This document shows, one piece after another, positions 1-4,941 of a stretch of DNA of 5,426 nt. Within the stretch, counting starts at the first letter, position 1. Each line of letters begins with the position of its first letter. This DNA comes from Pedosphaera sp. GTDB taxonomy: Bacteria; Verrucomicrobiota; Verrucomicrobiia; Limisphaerales; SIAT01. The notes beneath the pieces were generated by a model, which searched no databases, was not told where the DNA came from, and saw only the letters and a list, made by a program, of their open reading frames with translations. The translations under genes and the position numbers were made by a program. Location of the stretch: assembly GCA_009691645.1 (NCBI GenBank), contig SIAT01000127.1, positions 1-5,426 on the forward strand. Direction: 5' to 3'.

Positions 1-1
1 G

Positions 2-127
2 CTCATCGAGGGCGAGGTGAGCCCGCCCACTGAGGGCGGCCTGCCCAAGTACGTCGCCTTCGACAAGGTGCGCGTGGAGAAGAAGCTCGCGCCGCGCAAT
101 AGCAGCAACGGCGCAGTTGGGAAGTGA
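2..127 (+). CDS. 3' end of an unrecognised gene (partial)
   Basis: An open frame enters from the left edge and ends at TGA 125-127, giving 41 residues. It begins LIEGEVSPPTEGG and ends NSSNGAVGK. The middle (YVAFDKVRVEKKLAP) alternates hydrophobic and charged residues like an edge beta strand, and the last ten residues are polar and probably disordered. The reading frame is supported by a strong intrinsic terminator 34 bases after the stop and by the absence of any competing gene. I do not recognise the family, no domain can be named from this fragment, and the start lies outside the window. It is convergent with the exported-protein gene to its right. Confidence 0.55.
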   Translation, partial: LIEGEVSPPTEGGLPKYVAFDKVRVEKKLAPRNSSNGAVGK

Positions 128-160
128 TGGAAGTGATTCCCTCTGAAATGTGAAAAGAAG

Positions 161-186
161 AAGGGCGGCCTCACGGTCGCCCTTTT
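161..186. terminator. Bidirectional intrinsic terminator between convergent genes
   Basis: A 10-bp stem (161-170 with 175-184, one G-T wobble) closes a TCAC tetraloop. Its base is AAGGGCG/CGCCCTT. On the plus strand it runs into TTTT and a T-rich stretch. On the minus strand it is followed by CTTCTTTTC, also T-rich. It sits 34 bases after the plus-strand stop at 127 and 31 bases after the minus-strand stop at 217, so it can end both converging transcripts. The plus direction looks stronger because its T run is uninterrupted. Confidence 0.85.
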
Positions 187-216
187 CAATTTCAAGAATC
201 GAGACCGCTCACGAAC

Positions 217-1116
217 TCACGGCGAGCGCAGGTTCACGCGGGTGACGCCACGAGGAATCACCGGCATAATCCGCGCAGGGATCGAAGGTGCGGCGGTCGA
301 AGTGGCGCCCGCTCCGCCATTGATGGTGATCGTGCTGCCATTCGCACCCGTACCGGTGCCGGTGTAGCTCCAAACCGTCCCACCCGCCTTCGTGGATCCC
401 TCGTTCACCACGATTTCCACCAGCGTCCCCGTGCCAGGGCCGAACGTAATCTGAATCGGGACACCGTTGGCGATATCCTTTCCGCTGTTCGGAGTCGCAA
501 CCTCGCCTGTGTCCTTGATCTGTGCACTGCCCGGTTGGCCGCGCGGCGGATAATAAGCGGTCATCCGGTCAGTGGCCGGGCCGGTGGCGAAGATCAAATC
601 AATCGTCCCGCTGGTTCCGCCCATGTCCACAATGTTCACAGTCTCTGACCCTTTGCCGAAGGCGTTGCCGGAGGCATTCACCTGGGTATTTCCACCCGTG
701 GAAGTCCCCACGCCCGTCGAGGGCGCGCCCGCGGAGATAACGCGCGTCGAGACGCGGGTCGTGCTGCGGGTAGCGCTGGAAGAAGTGGTCGGCGTCCGGA
801 GTGCGATGCGCTGGGGCGCGGTCGATACCAAAGTGCCAGCCGAGTCACGCAAATTCACCCGCACGTATCCCACAGTGGAAGCCGTCGAAGTCGTCGTCGC
901 GACCGGCGCCTGAGTGACAGGCTGGCTGGCTGGCTGAACCACCGGCAATCCTGTCAAAGGATCGATTGCTGGTCCTTGGATCGGCACCCCCGTTAAAGGA
1001 TCAATTGCCTGGCCTTTGGTCGAGGACGGTAGACCACAGAAAAGGACTGCACCCACCAGAAACCATACGGCTCCAGGGGCAACCCGACCTTTTCCACCAT
1101 TGCACATTTGCTTCAT
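217..1116 (-). CDS. Exported protein of unknown function with tandem AIDPLTG repeats
   Basis: This 299-residue protein is read from ATG at 1116. It has a Sec-type signal: a basic, Gly-rich n-region (MKQMCNGGKGR), a hydrophobic core at about 12-29 and a likely cleavage after GQA (35-37). Next come two 13-residue repeats, AIDPLTGVPIQGP and AIDPLTGLPVVQP (37-62), then a Ser/Thr/Arg-rich low-complexity stretch (about 63-150). A beta-rich region follows at about 158-256, with YYPPRG, FGPGTGTLVEIVVNEG and GTVWSYTGTG, resembling small beta-sandwich domains of secreted surface proteins. RVNLR occurs at 86-90 and again at 293-297, near the C-terminus. There are no catalytic motifs and no known family comes to mind. 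It is probably periplasmic, surface or secreted. The start is uncertain: the frame is open to a TTG at 1170 (317 aa, starting MKRFF), and another ATG lies at 1107. ATG 1116 gives the most normal signal length but has only a weak GTGAG ribosome site. It stands alone, with its own candidate promoter and a shared terminator. Confidence 0.8.
   Translation of the reverse strand: MKQMCNGGKGRVAPGAVWFLVGAVLFCGLPSSTKGQAIDPLTGVPIQGPAIDPLTGLPVVQPASQPVTQAPVATTTSTASTVGYVRVNLRDSAGTLVSTAPQRIALRTPTTSSSATRSTTRVSTRVISAGAPSTGVGTSTGGNTQVNASGNAFGKGSETVNIVDMGGTSGTIDLIFATGPATDRMTAYYPPRGQPGSAQIKDTGEVATPNSGKDIANGVPIQITFGPGTGTLVEIVVNEGSTKAGGTVWSYTGTGTGANGSTITINGGAGATSTAAPSIPARIMPVIPRGVTRVNLRSP
920..935. repeat. (GGCT)4 tetranucleotide tract inside a coding region
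   Basis: Four perfect head-to-tail GGCT units lie inside the exported-protein gene, in the part encoding the QPASQPV stretch after the signal peptide and repeats. The unit length is not a multiple of three, so gain or loss of a unit would shift the frame. Four copies is short for a slippage hot spot. Confidence 0.6.
931..1008 (-). repeat. Two 39-bp tandem coding repeats (AIDPLTG units)
   Basis: Positions 1008-970 and 969-931 encode consecutive 13-residue units, AIDPLTGVPIQGP and AIDPLTGLPVVQP. The protein units are nearly identical over the first nine residues (one V/L change), while the DNA differs at several third positions (for example TTAACG versus TTGACA). The duplication is therefore not very recent, or the peptide has been kept by selection. 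The units directly follow the predicted signal-peptide cleavage site. Confidence 0.85.
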
Positions 1117-1180
1117 AATCACAGCACTCACAGCCTTCGACAGACGCCCGACTCCAAAAAAACGTTTCAATCTATTTCCA

Positions 1181-1198
1181 TCCCGTCCAAAAACGGGA
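1181..1198 (-). promoter_or_regulatory. Leader hairpin upstream of the exported-protein gene
   Basis: TCCCGT (1181-1186) and ACGGGA (1193-1198) are perfect inverted arms around a 6-base loop. On the minus strand the structure lies just downstream of the candidate promoter and 10 bases before the alternative TTG start at 1170. If the transcript starts nearby, the hairpin would be at its 5' end, where it could stabilise the mRNA or mask initiation at the TTG. The 6-bp stem is modest. Confidence 0.4.
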
Positions 1199-1199
1199 G

Positions 1200-1227
1200 G
1201 TTATGACTACAATAAGGCCGCTTTCAA
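1200..1227 (-). promoter_or_regulatory. Candidate sigma-70 promoter for the exported-protein gene
   Basis: Read on the minus strand, TTGAAA (1227-1222, 5/6 to the -35 consensus) and CATAAC (1205-1200, 4/6 to the -10 consensus) are separated by 16 bases. Transcription would begin near 1193, about 75 bases before the ATG at 1116 and about 20 before the alternative TTG at 1170. Such matches occur by chance and promoter consensus in this lineage is not well known, so this is a candidate only. Confidence 0.35.
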
Positions 1228-1441
1228 AGCAAGGTCTTTTTCCATCAACCAGTTACCTGACCGAGCCCAATCAAGCCAACCCATCCGTCCACCCGTTCAT
1301 CGGGAGAGAAATGATCGCGATACACACACAGACGCCCAATCCCTCAAACCCGCCAATTCATCGCATTTACAAGCGACCCGTCAACGCATCCAAATCCGGT
1401 TATCTTTATTGTTAAACCTATTATTTTTGTTGATTTTAATG

Positions 1442-1462
1442 AAAAAAACCATCGTAAATGGT
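1442..1462 (-). terminator. Probable intrinsic terminator of the metal-transport operon
   Basis: On the minus strand ACCAT (1462-1458), a 5-base loop TTACG and ATGGT (1452-1448) form a short stem followed at once by a run of seven T (1448-1442). It lies about 130 bases after the stop of the last permease gene. The T run is convincing. The 5-bp stem is weak on its own, but the strong GC-rich hairpin at 1470-1487 comes immediately before it in transcription order. Confidence 0.5.
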
Positions 1463-1469
1463 GATATAT

Positions 1470-1487
1470 CCGCGTCTCCAGACGCGG
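1470..1487. repeat. Perfect GC-rich palindrome CCGCGTCT-CC-AGACGCGG
   Basis: Eight-base arms (1470-1477 and 1480-1487) are exact inverse complements around two bases, so a folded RNA or DNA arm would have about 7 bp with a 4-base loop. It borders the AT-rich tract and lies between the permease gene end and the T run at 1442-1448. It could assist termination, block exonucleases at the mRNA 3' end, or be one copy of a dispersed REP-like element. Only one copy is visible here. Confidence 0.55.
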
Positions 1488-1553
1488 CGAAGAGATAGCC
1501 CGAACCTATCGGGGAAGGACGCGGTGTCGCGCGATGGGTCGGCGGGTCGACTG

Positions 1554-1567
1554 GGGAGAACCCTCCC
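1554..1567 (-). other. Small 3'-end hairpin after the last permease gene
   Basis: GGGAG (1554-1558) and CTCCC (1563-1567) pair around AACC, 27 bases after the permease stop in the direction of transcription. No T run follows, so it is not an intrinsic terminator by itself. It may be a 3'-end mRNA stabiliser or chance. Confidence 0.3.
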
Positions 1568-1594
1568 GTGCGTCAGGTTTTTCCGGCGCTCGGT

Positions 1595-2560
1595 TCAGCC
1601 GGGGTGGACGGCGGGAGCCTTCAGCCTTTCTCGGAACCAGCGGTACAGCAGTCCATCGGTGGGGTTGAAGACCCATGCCGCACAGAAGAGAGCGGTGCCG
1701 GCCACGACCATCGCGCCGGCGGAGGAGCAATCGAGCCAGACCGCGAGGTGCACCCCCAGCACGGCGCTGAGGGCGGCGTGGAGGATCGTCAACCCCAGCA
1801 TCACCGGCAGTCGGCGCGAGAGGAATGTGGCCGTGGCGGCGGGCAGGATGAGCATGGCGATGACGAGGATGGCGCCGACCGATTCAAACGCGCTCACCAC
1901 CACCACGGAGAGCCAGCCCATCAGCGCGTAATGCACGACCGTGGCACTGATGCCGAGGGAGACGGCCAGCGCCGGATCGAAGGAGCTGACGAGTAGTTCC
2001 TTGTAGAAGAGCACGATGAGCAGGGCCGTGACGAGCGCCACCAACGCCATCCGCACCACGGGGATCGGCCCGAGGGTTTGCCCCGCGAAAACCACCATCG
2101 GCTCCAGCGGCACGAAGGCGATCTCGCCGTACAGCACGCATTCCTGGTCGAGATCCACGCCGCCTTTGCCCGCGTAAAGGTTGATGAGGATGACGCCGAG
2201 CGCGAAGAGGCTGGTGAAGGCGATGCCGATCGCGGCGTCCTGTTTCACGCGCGATTTCTTGTGGATCAGCTCAATCAACACCGTGGCGACGATGCCCGCC
2301 ACCAGTGCCCCGAGGAACATCGGCAACGTGCCGCGGCTCTGCGAGAGAATGAAAGCGACGGCCATCCCCGGCAGCACGCTGTGGCTGATGGCGTCGCCCA
2401 CCAACGCCATCCGGCGCAGGACGAGGAAATTGCCCACCAACCCGCACGCCGCCGTGACGAAGAAACCCATCAACGCAATCCAGCCGAAGCTGGCGAGATC
2501 CCGCGCCCACGGCGCGATGAAGACGCGCTGGAAATCGAAGTCGGGCACGAACGGGCTCAT
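1595..2560 (-). CDS. Metal ABC transporter permease, TroD/MntD/YtgD-like (second subunit)
   Basis: This 321-residue inner-membrane protein belongs to the family-3 ABC permeases that import Mn2+, Zn2+ or Fe2+. Hydrophobic segments start at about 26, 59, 80, 110, 171, 213, 228, 252 and 283. Family landmarks are LRRMALVGDAISHSVLPG (48-65), FYKELLVSSFDP (185-196, likely cytosolic contact with the ATPase) and VGAILVIAMLILPAATA (228-244). DLDQECVLYGEI (136-147) fills the loop that in relatives reads DLD..LYG. Length is slightly above the usual 270-300. Its ATG overlaps the TGA of the preceding permease gene (ATGA) and has a good GGAGG site five bases upstream, so start and translational coupling are secure. 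It should pair with the other permease as a heterodimer powered by the upstream ATPase. The metal cannot be decided from sequence. Confidence 0.93.
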   Translation of the reverse strand: MSPFVPDFDFQRVFIAPWARDLASFGWIALMGFFVTAACGLVGNFLVLRRMALVGDAISHSVLPGMAVAFILSQSRGTLPMFLGALVAGIVATVLIELIHKKSRVKQDAAIGIAFTSLFALGVILINLYAGKGGVDLDQECVLYGEIAFVPLEPMVVFAGQTLGPIPVVRMALVALVTALLIVLFYKELLVSSFDPALAVSLGISATVVHYALMGWLSVVVVSAFESVGAILVIAMLILPAATATFLSRRLPVMLGLTILHAALSAVLGVHLAVWLDCSSAGAMVVAGTALFCAAWVFNPTDGLLYRWFRERLKAPAVHPG

Positions 2561-4041
2561 GTGCTCCTCCCGTAGCCCGTGGCTCCCGGCAGCGGCGAGG
2601 CCGGCGCCTCGCCCCGCCGCAGGTCTGCGAGGCCGGGGATGGCCCGGCCGTGGGGATCATGCGTGGCGTAGTTGAGCCGCTTCTCGATCAGCCGTACGAC
2701 CTCTTCACCCAGCACGTGCTCGATCTTCTCGGCGTCCTCGTGCACATGGTCGGCGGCGATGTGCGCGGCGTTGGTGAGGTAAAGCTCCCAAAGACGGTGG
2801 TTGCGCACGATGGCGCAGGCGCGCTGCCAGCCCTCCGGCGTGAGATAGATTGCGTTACCATCCTGCTGTAACGTGGCGAAATCGTGCCGGCGCAACTCCA
2901 CGGCCTGTTGCCGCGCGTCCTCCACCGTCTCGCGACGGCGCTCAGCGAGTTCGCGCAACGAGACCCCTTCGCCCTTGAATTCGCGCGCTTCCAGAACGTG
3001 GTACACGGCCTTGAGCGTGTTCTCGCGTTGAATGCGCGCCGCGCCCGAACGCCGCCTCCACCAGCGCGCCACCACGCCGTGACGCGGGCCGAACAGGAAG
3101 GCGAGAACGAAAACCGCCGTCGCGGCGAGCACCATCAACGGACCGGTCGGGAGGTTCGGCCTCAGGAACGAAAGGAACGCGCCAAGCGCCCCGGCGCACA
3201 AGCCGAAGAGCGCCGCCAACGCGAGCAACCGGTGCATCCGATCGGTGAGCAGATAGGCCGCCGCCGCGGGCGTGATGAGCATCGCCGAGACGAGCACCAC
3301 CCCCACCGCCTGCAACGCGATGACCACCGCGAACGCCAGCAGCAGCATCAGACCGTAGTGAATGGCTTGCACCGGAAAGCCCACCGAGCGCGCAAAACCG
3401 GCATCAAAGCTCGTCACGAGGAATTCTTTGTAGAAGAGCAGGATCATCAACACGGCGAGGCCCGTCGCGACGAGCATCAACTTCACATCGCCCTCACCGA
3501 TGGCGGCGGCCTGGCCGAAGAGAAACTTGTCGATGCCGCTTTTGTTGCCGTTCGGCAGCCGCTGGATCATCGTCACGAGGCAGATGCCGACGGCGAAGAA
3601 TGACGCGAGCACGAGCCCGAGCGCGGTGTCTTCCTTCAAGCGCGTGGTGTGCTTGATCAGATGCACCGCCGCCGCACCGAGCAGACCGGCGAGCACCGCA
3701 CCGACGAAGATGGCGACGGGATCCTTGCTCATGTTCCAGAGAAAACCGAGCGCGACACCGGGCAACACCGCGTGCGAGAGCGCATCGCCCACGAGCGCCA
3801 TCTTGCGCACGACGATGAAACCTCCGAGCAGACCGCAGGTGATGCCGAGCAGCATCGAGCCGAGCAATGCGTAACGCACCGCGGGATCCTGAAAGGTGAA
3901 GAAACGCAGCGCCTGCTCGGCGAGATCCGTCTCCACGAGATCCCCGATCCGCGCGGCGTGGCCGCTGGACGGGCAGAGAAGGCAGAGGAGAAGGGAGAGA
4001 AGAGAGAAGACATGGGAGAGCGGGGCGCGTTCTGCCCGCAT
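2557..4041 (-). CDS. Metal ABC permease fused to a DtxR/MntR-like regulator domain (TroC/YtgCR-like)
   Basis: This 494-residue two-domain protein is read from ATG 4041. Residues 1-28 look like a signal peptide or first membrane anchor (MRAERAPLSH, then a Leu-rich core, cleavage possible after GHA). Residues about 47-321 are a family-3 ABC permease for Mn/Zn/Fe, with VGDALSHAVLPG (84-95), FYKEFLVTSFDAGF (203-216) and VGVVLVSAMLITPAAAA (246-262). A basic linker (RWWRRRSGAAR, 326-336) leads into a DtxR/MntR-like domain (about 337-471). This has a winged-helix region (LRELAERR; IYLTPEGW) and a metal-binding/dimer helix set carrying NHRLWE and VHEDAEKIEH, which supplies H415, E419, H434, E438, E441 and H442. 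It ends like DtxR (DPHGRAIPGL), without an SH3/FeoA domain. Family permeases are about 280 aa and MntR about 140, so the length fits a fusion. Start: AGGAG eight bases before ATG 4041 decides it, although the frame is open to ATG 4113 (518 aa). Chlamydial YtgCR has this order and its regulator is released by cleavage. Confidence 0.92.
   Translation of the reverse strand: MRAERAPLSHVFSLLSLLLCLLCPSSGHAARIGDLVETDLAEQALRFFTFQDPAVRYALLGSMLLGITCGLLGGFIVVRKMALVGDALSHAVLPGVALGFLWNMSKDPVAIFVGAVLAGLLGAAAVHLIKHTTRLKEDTALGLVLASFFAVGICLVTMIQRLPNGNKSGIDKFLFGQAAAIGEGDVKLMLVATGLAVLMILLFYKEFLVTSFDAGFARSVGFPVQAIHYGLMLLLAFAVVIALQAVGVVLVSAMLITPAAAAYLLTDRMHRLLALAALFGLCAGALGAFLSFLRPNLPTGPLMVLAATAVFVLAFLFGPRHGVVARWWRRRSGAARIQRENTLKAVYHVLEAREFKGEGVSLRELAERRRETVEDARQQAVELRRHDFATLQQDGNAIYLTPEGWQRACAIVRNHRLWELYLTNAAHIAADHVHEDAEKIEHVLGEEVVRLIEKRLNYATHDPHGRAIPGLADLRRGEAPASPLPGATGYGRST
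2564..2570 (-). promoter_or_regulatory. Ribosome binding site of the second permease gene
   Basis: GGAGGAG on the minus strand lies just before ATG 2560, with GGAGG five bases from the start. It sits within the coding end of the fused permease-regulator gene and, with the ATGA overlap, fixes the start and implies coupled translation. Confidence 0.8.
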
Positions 4042-4049
4042 GGCGTGCG

Positions 4050-4054
4050 CTCCT
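4050..4054 (-). promoter_or_regulatory. Ribosome binding site that decides the start of the fused permease
   Basis: AGGAG on the minus strand lies exactly eight bases before ATG 4041, an ideal spacing. The longer in-frame starts have poorer sites: ATG 4113 has only GAAGAG at seven bases and ATG 4068 has GAGG at about twelve. The choice also places a normal signal-like hydrophobic segment at the N-terminus. Confidence 0.7.
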
Positions 4055-4141
4055 AAATTCGCTGTCATCGTCTGGCGATTCCTCGTGCCACCCATGTGCT
4101 TTTCAAGCTCCATCTATCTGCTCTTCTCTACCTTCTATCCG

Positions 4142-4939
4142 CTATTCCTTCGCCCGCACGGCCTCGGCCACCTCGCTCAAGATTGTCAACCGGCCGCCGT
4201 AGGTGCTTTGCAGAAGGTCGTGGGTGAAGACCTGGTCGGTGGGGCCGAACGCGACGACGCGCATGTTGAGCAGCAGCAGCGAATCGAAGTATCTGCGCGC
4301 AGTGGGCAAATCGTGATGCACGACCATCAACGTCTTGCCGCGCGACTTCAACTCGTGCAGCAACTCGACGATGGCCGCCTCGGTGGCGGCGTCCACACCC
4401 GCGAACGGCTCATCCATGAAATAGAGGTCGCTCTCCTGCGCGAGGGCGCGGGCGAGGAAGACGCGCTGCTGCTGGCCGCCGGAGAGGTTGGAAATCTGCC
4501 GGTTCGCGTAGGGCAGCATCTTCACCTTGTCGAGACATTCACGGGCGATATCGCGGTCCTGCTTGCTCGGCCGGCGAAGTAGACCGAGATGGCCGTAGCG
4601 CCCCATCAACACCACGTCCATCACGCTCACTGGGAAATCCCAATCCACCGATTCGCGCTGCGGCACGTAGCCGATGCGCGTGAGATTTTTCTTTACCGGT
4701 TCGCCGAAGACTTTCACCCAACCGCTGCTGATCGGCAGCAGCCCCATCGCAGCCTTGATGAGGGTGGACTTGCCCGCGCCGTTCGGCCCGACGATGCCGA
4801 CGAGCTTCCCGCGCGGCACGACGAGGTCGATGCCCCACAGCACCGGCTTCTTGTGGTAAGCGACGGTGAGATCGTGAATCTCCAGCGAGATGTCCGATCC
4901 CGGATTGTCTGTGGCCACTTTGTTCTCCGGCGAGGGCAT
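4142..4939 (-). CDS. Metal ABC transporter ATP-binding protein, TroB/MntB/YtgB-like
   Basis: This 265-residue cytosolic ATPase powers uptake by the two permeases encoded downstream. Motifs: Walker A GPNGAGKST (51-59), Q-loop Q94 in YVPQRESVDWDFPVSVMDVV (91-110), signature LSGGQ (152-156), Walker B LYFMDEP (172-178), D-loop GVD (181-183) and switch His in VVHHD (206-210, probably H209). The sequence after the Q-loop, with MGRYGH, is diagnostic of the Mn/Zn/Fe branch of ABC ATPases. ATG 4939 is chosen because it gives a normal family length and begins two bases after the porin stop (TGA-AA-ATG). The frame stays open upstream to 5047, but that extension lies over porin codons and is Arg/His/Pro-rich. 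No clear Shine-Dalgarno precedes the ATG, so reinitiation after the porin gene is likely. The fused permease starts 100 bases downstream. Confidence 0.95.
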   Translation of the reverse strand: MPSPENKVATDNPGSDISLEIHDLTVAYHKKPVLWGIDLVVPRGKLVGIVGPNGAGKSTLIKAAMGLLPISSGWVKVFGEPVKKNLTRIGYVPQRESVDWDFPVSVMDVVLMGRYGHLGLLRRPSKQDRDIARECLDKVKMLPYANRQISNLSGGQQQRVFLARALAQESDLYFMDEPFAGVDAATEAAIVELLHELKSRGKTLMVVHHDLPTARRYFDSLLLLNMRVVAFGPTDQVFTHDLLQSTYGGRLTILSEVAEAVRAKE

Positions 4940-4941
4940 TT

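Larger units (their letters stand above)
1117..1594. other. Non-coding spacer with promoter, AT-rich tract and hairpins
   Basis: No credible gene lies between the exported-protein gene and the transport operon. Positions 1395-1448 are strikingly AT-rich compared with the GC-rich genes around them. The spacer contains the candidate promoter (1200-1227) and leader hairpin (1181-1198) of the left gene. It also contains the operon's probable terminator (1442-1462) and two GC-rich hairpins (1470-1487 and 1554-1567). Short open frames here give low-complexity, polar translations without ribosome sites. The part from 1228 to 1394 shows no structure I can name. Confidence 0.6.

Noticed and set aside
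1016..1498. Plus-strand 160-codon open frame through the spacer, including an ATGAAAAAAACC start-like stretch at 1439
   Set aside because: The frame starts inside the exported-protein gene on the opposite strand. The part from 1439 encodes only 19 residues, and its A run is better explained as the T run of a minus-strand terminator.
1458..1996. Plus-strand and minus-strand short frames at the end of the second permease gene
   Set aside because: They run into or across the permease coding region with Arg/Ser-rich or Gly/Glu/His-rich translations and no recognisable domain.
2401..2417. Repeated CACCAACGCCATCCG at 2038-2053 and 2398-2412
   Set aside because: Both copies encode RMALV within the same permease, one of them in the conserved RRMALVGD motif. 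Shared codon choice for the same peptide explains the match without a separate repeat element.
2078..2675. Two overlapping plus-strand open frames opposite the second permease
   Set aside because: The translations are His/Arg/Glu-rich or compositionally odd without any motif, and they sit wholly across a well-supported permease gene and its upstream junction.
2884..3603. Long plus-strand open frame (239 codons) opposite the fused permease
   Set aside because: Its translation is almost entirely Arg, His, Glu and Gln, the usual mirror of GC-rich membrane-protein codons. The minus-strand frame has clear permease motifs across the same stretch.
3649..4582. Plus-strand open frames spanning the permease and ATPase genes
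   Set aside because: They cross real gene boundaries on the other strand, lack ribosome sites, and mirror conserved ABC motifs.
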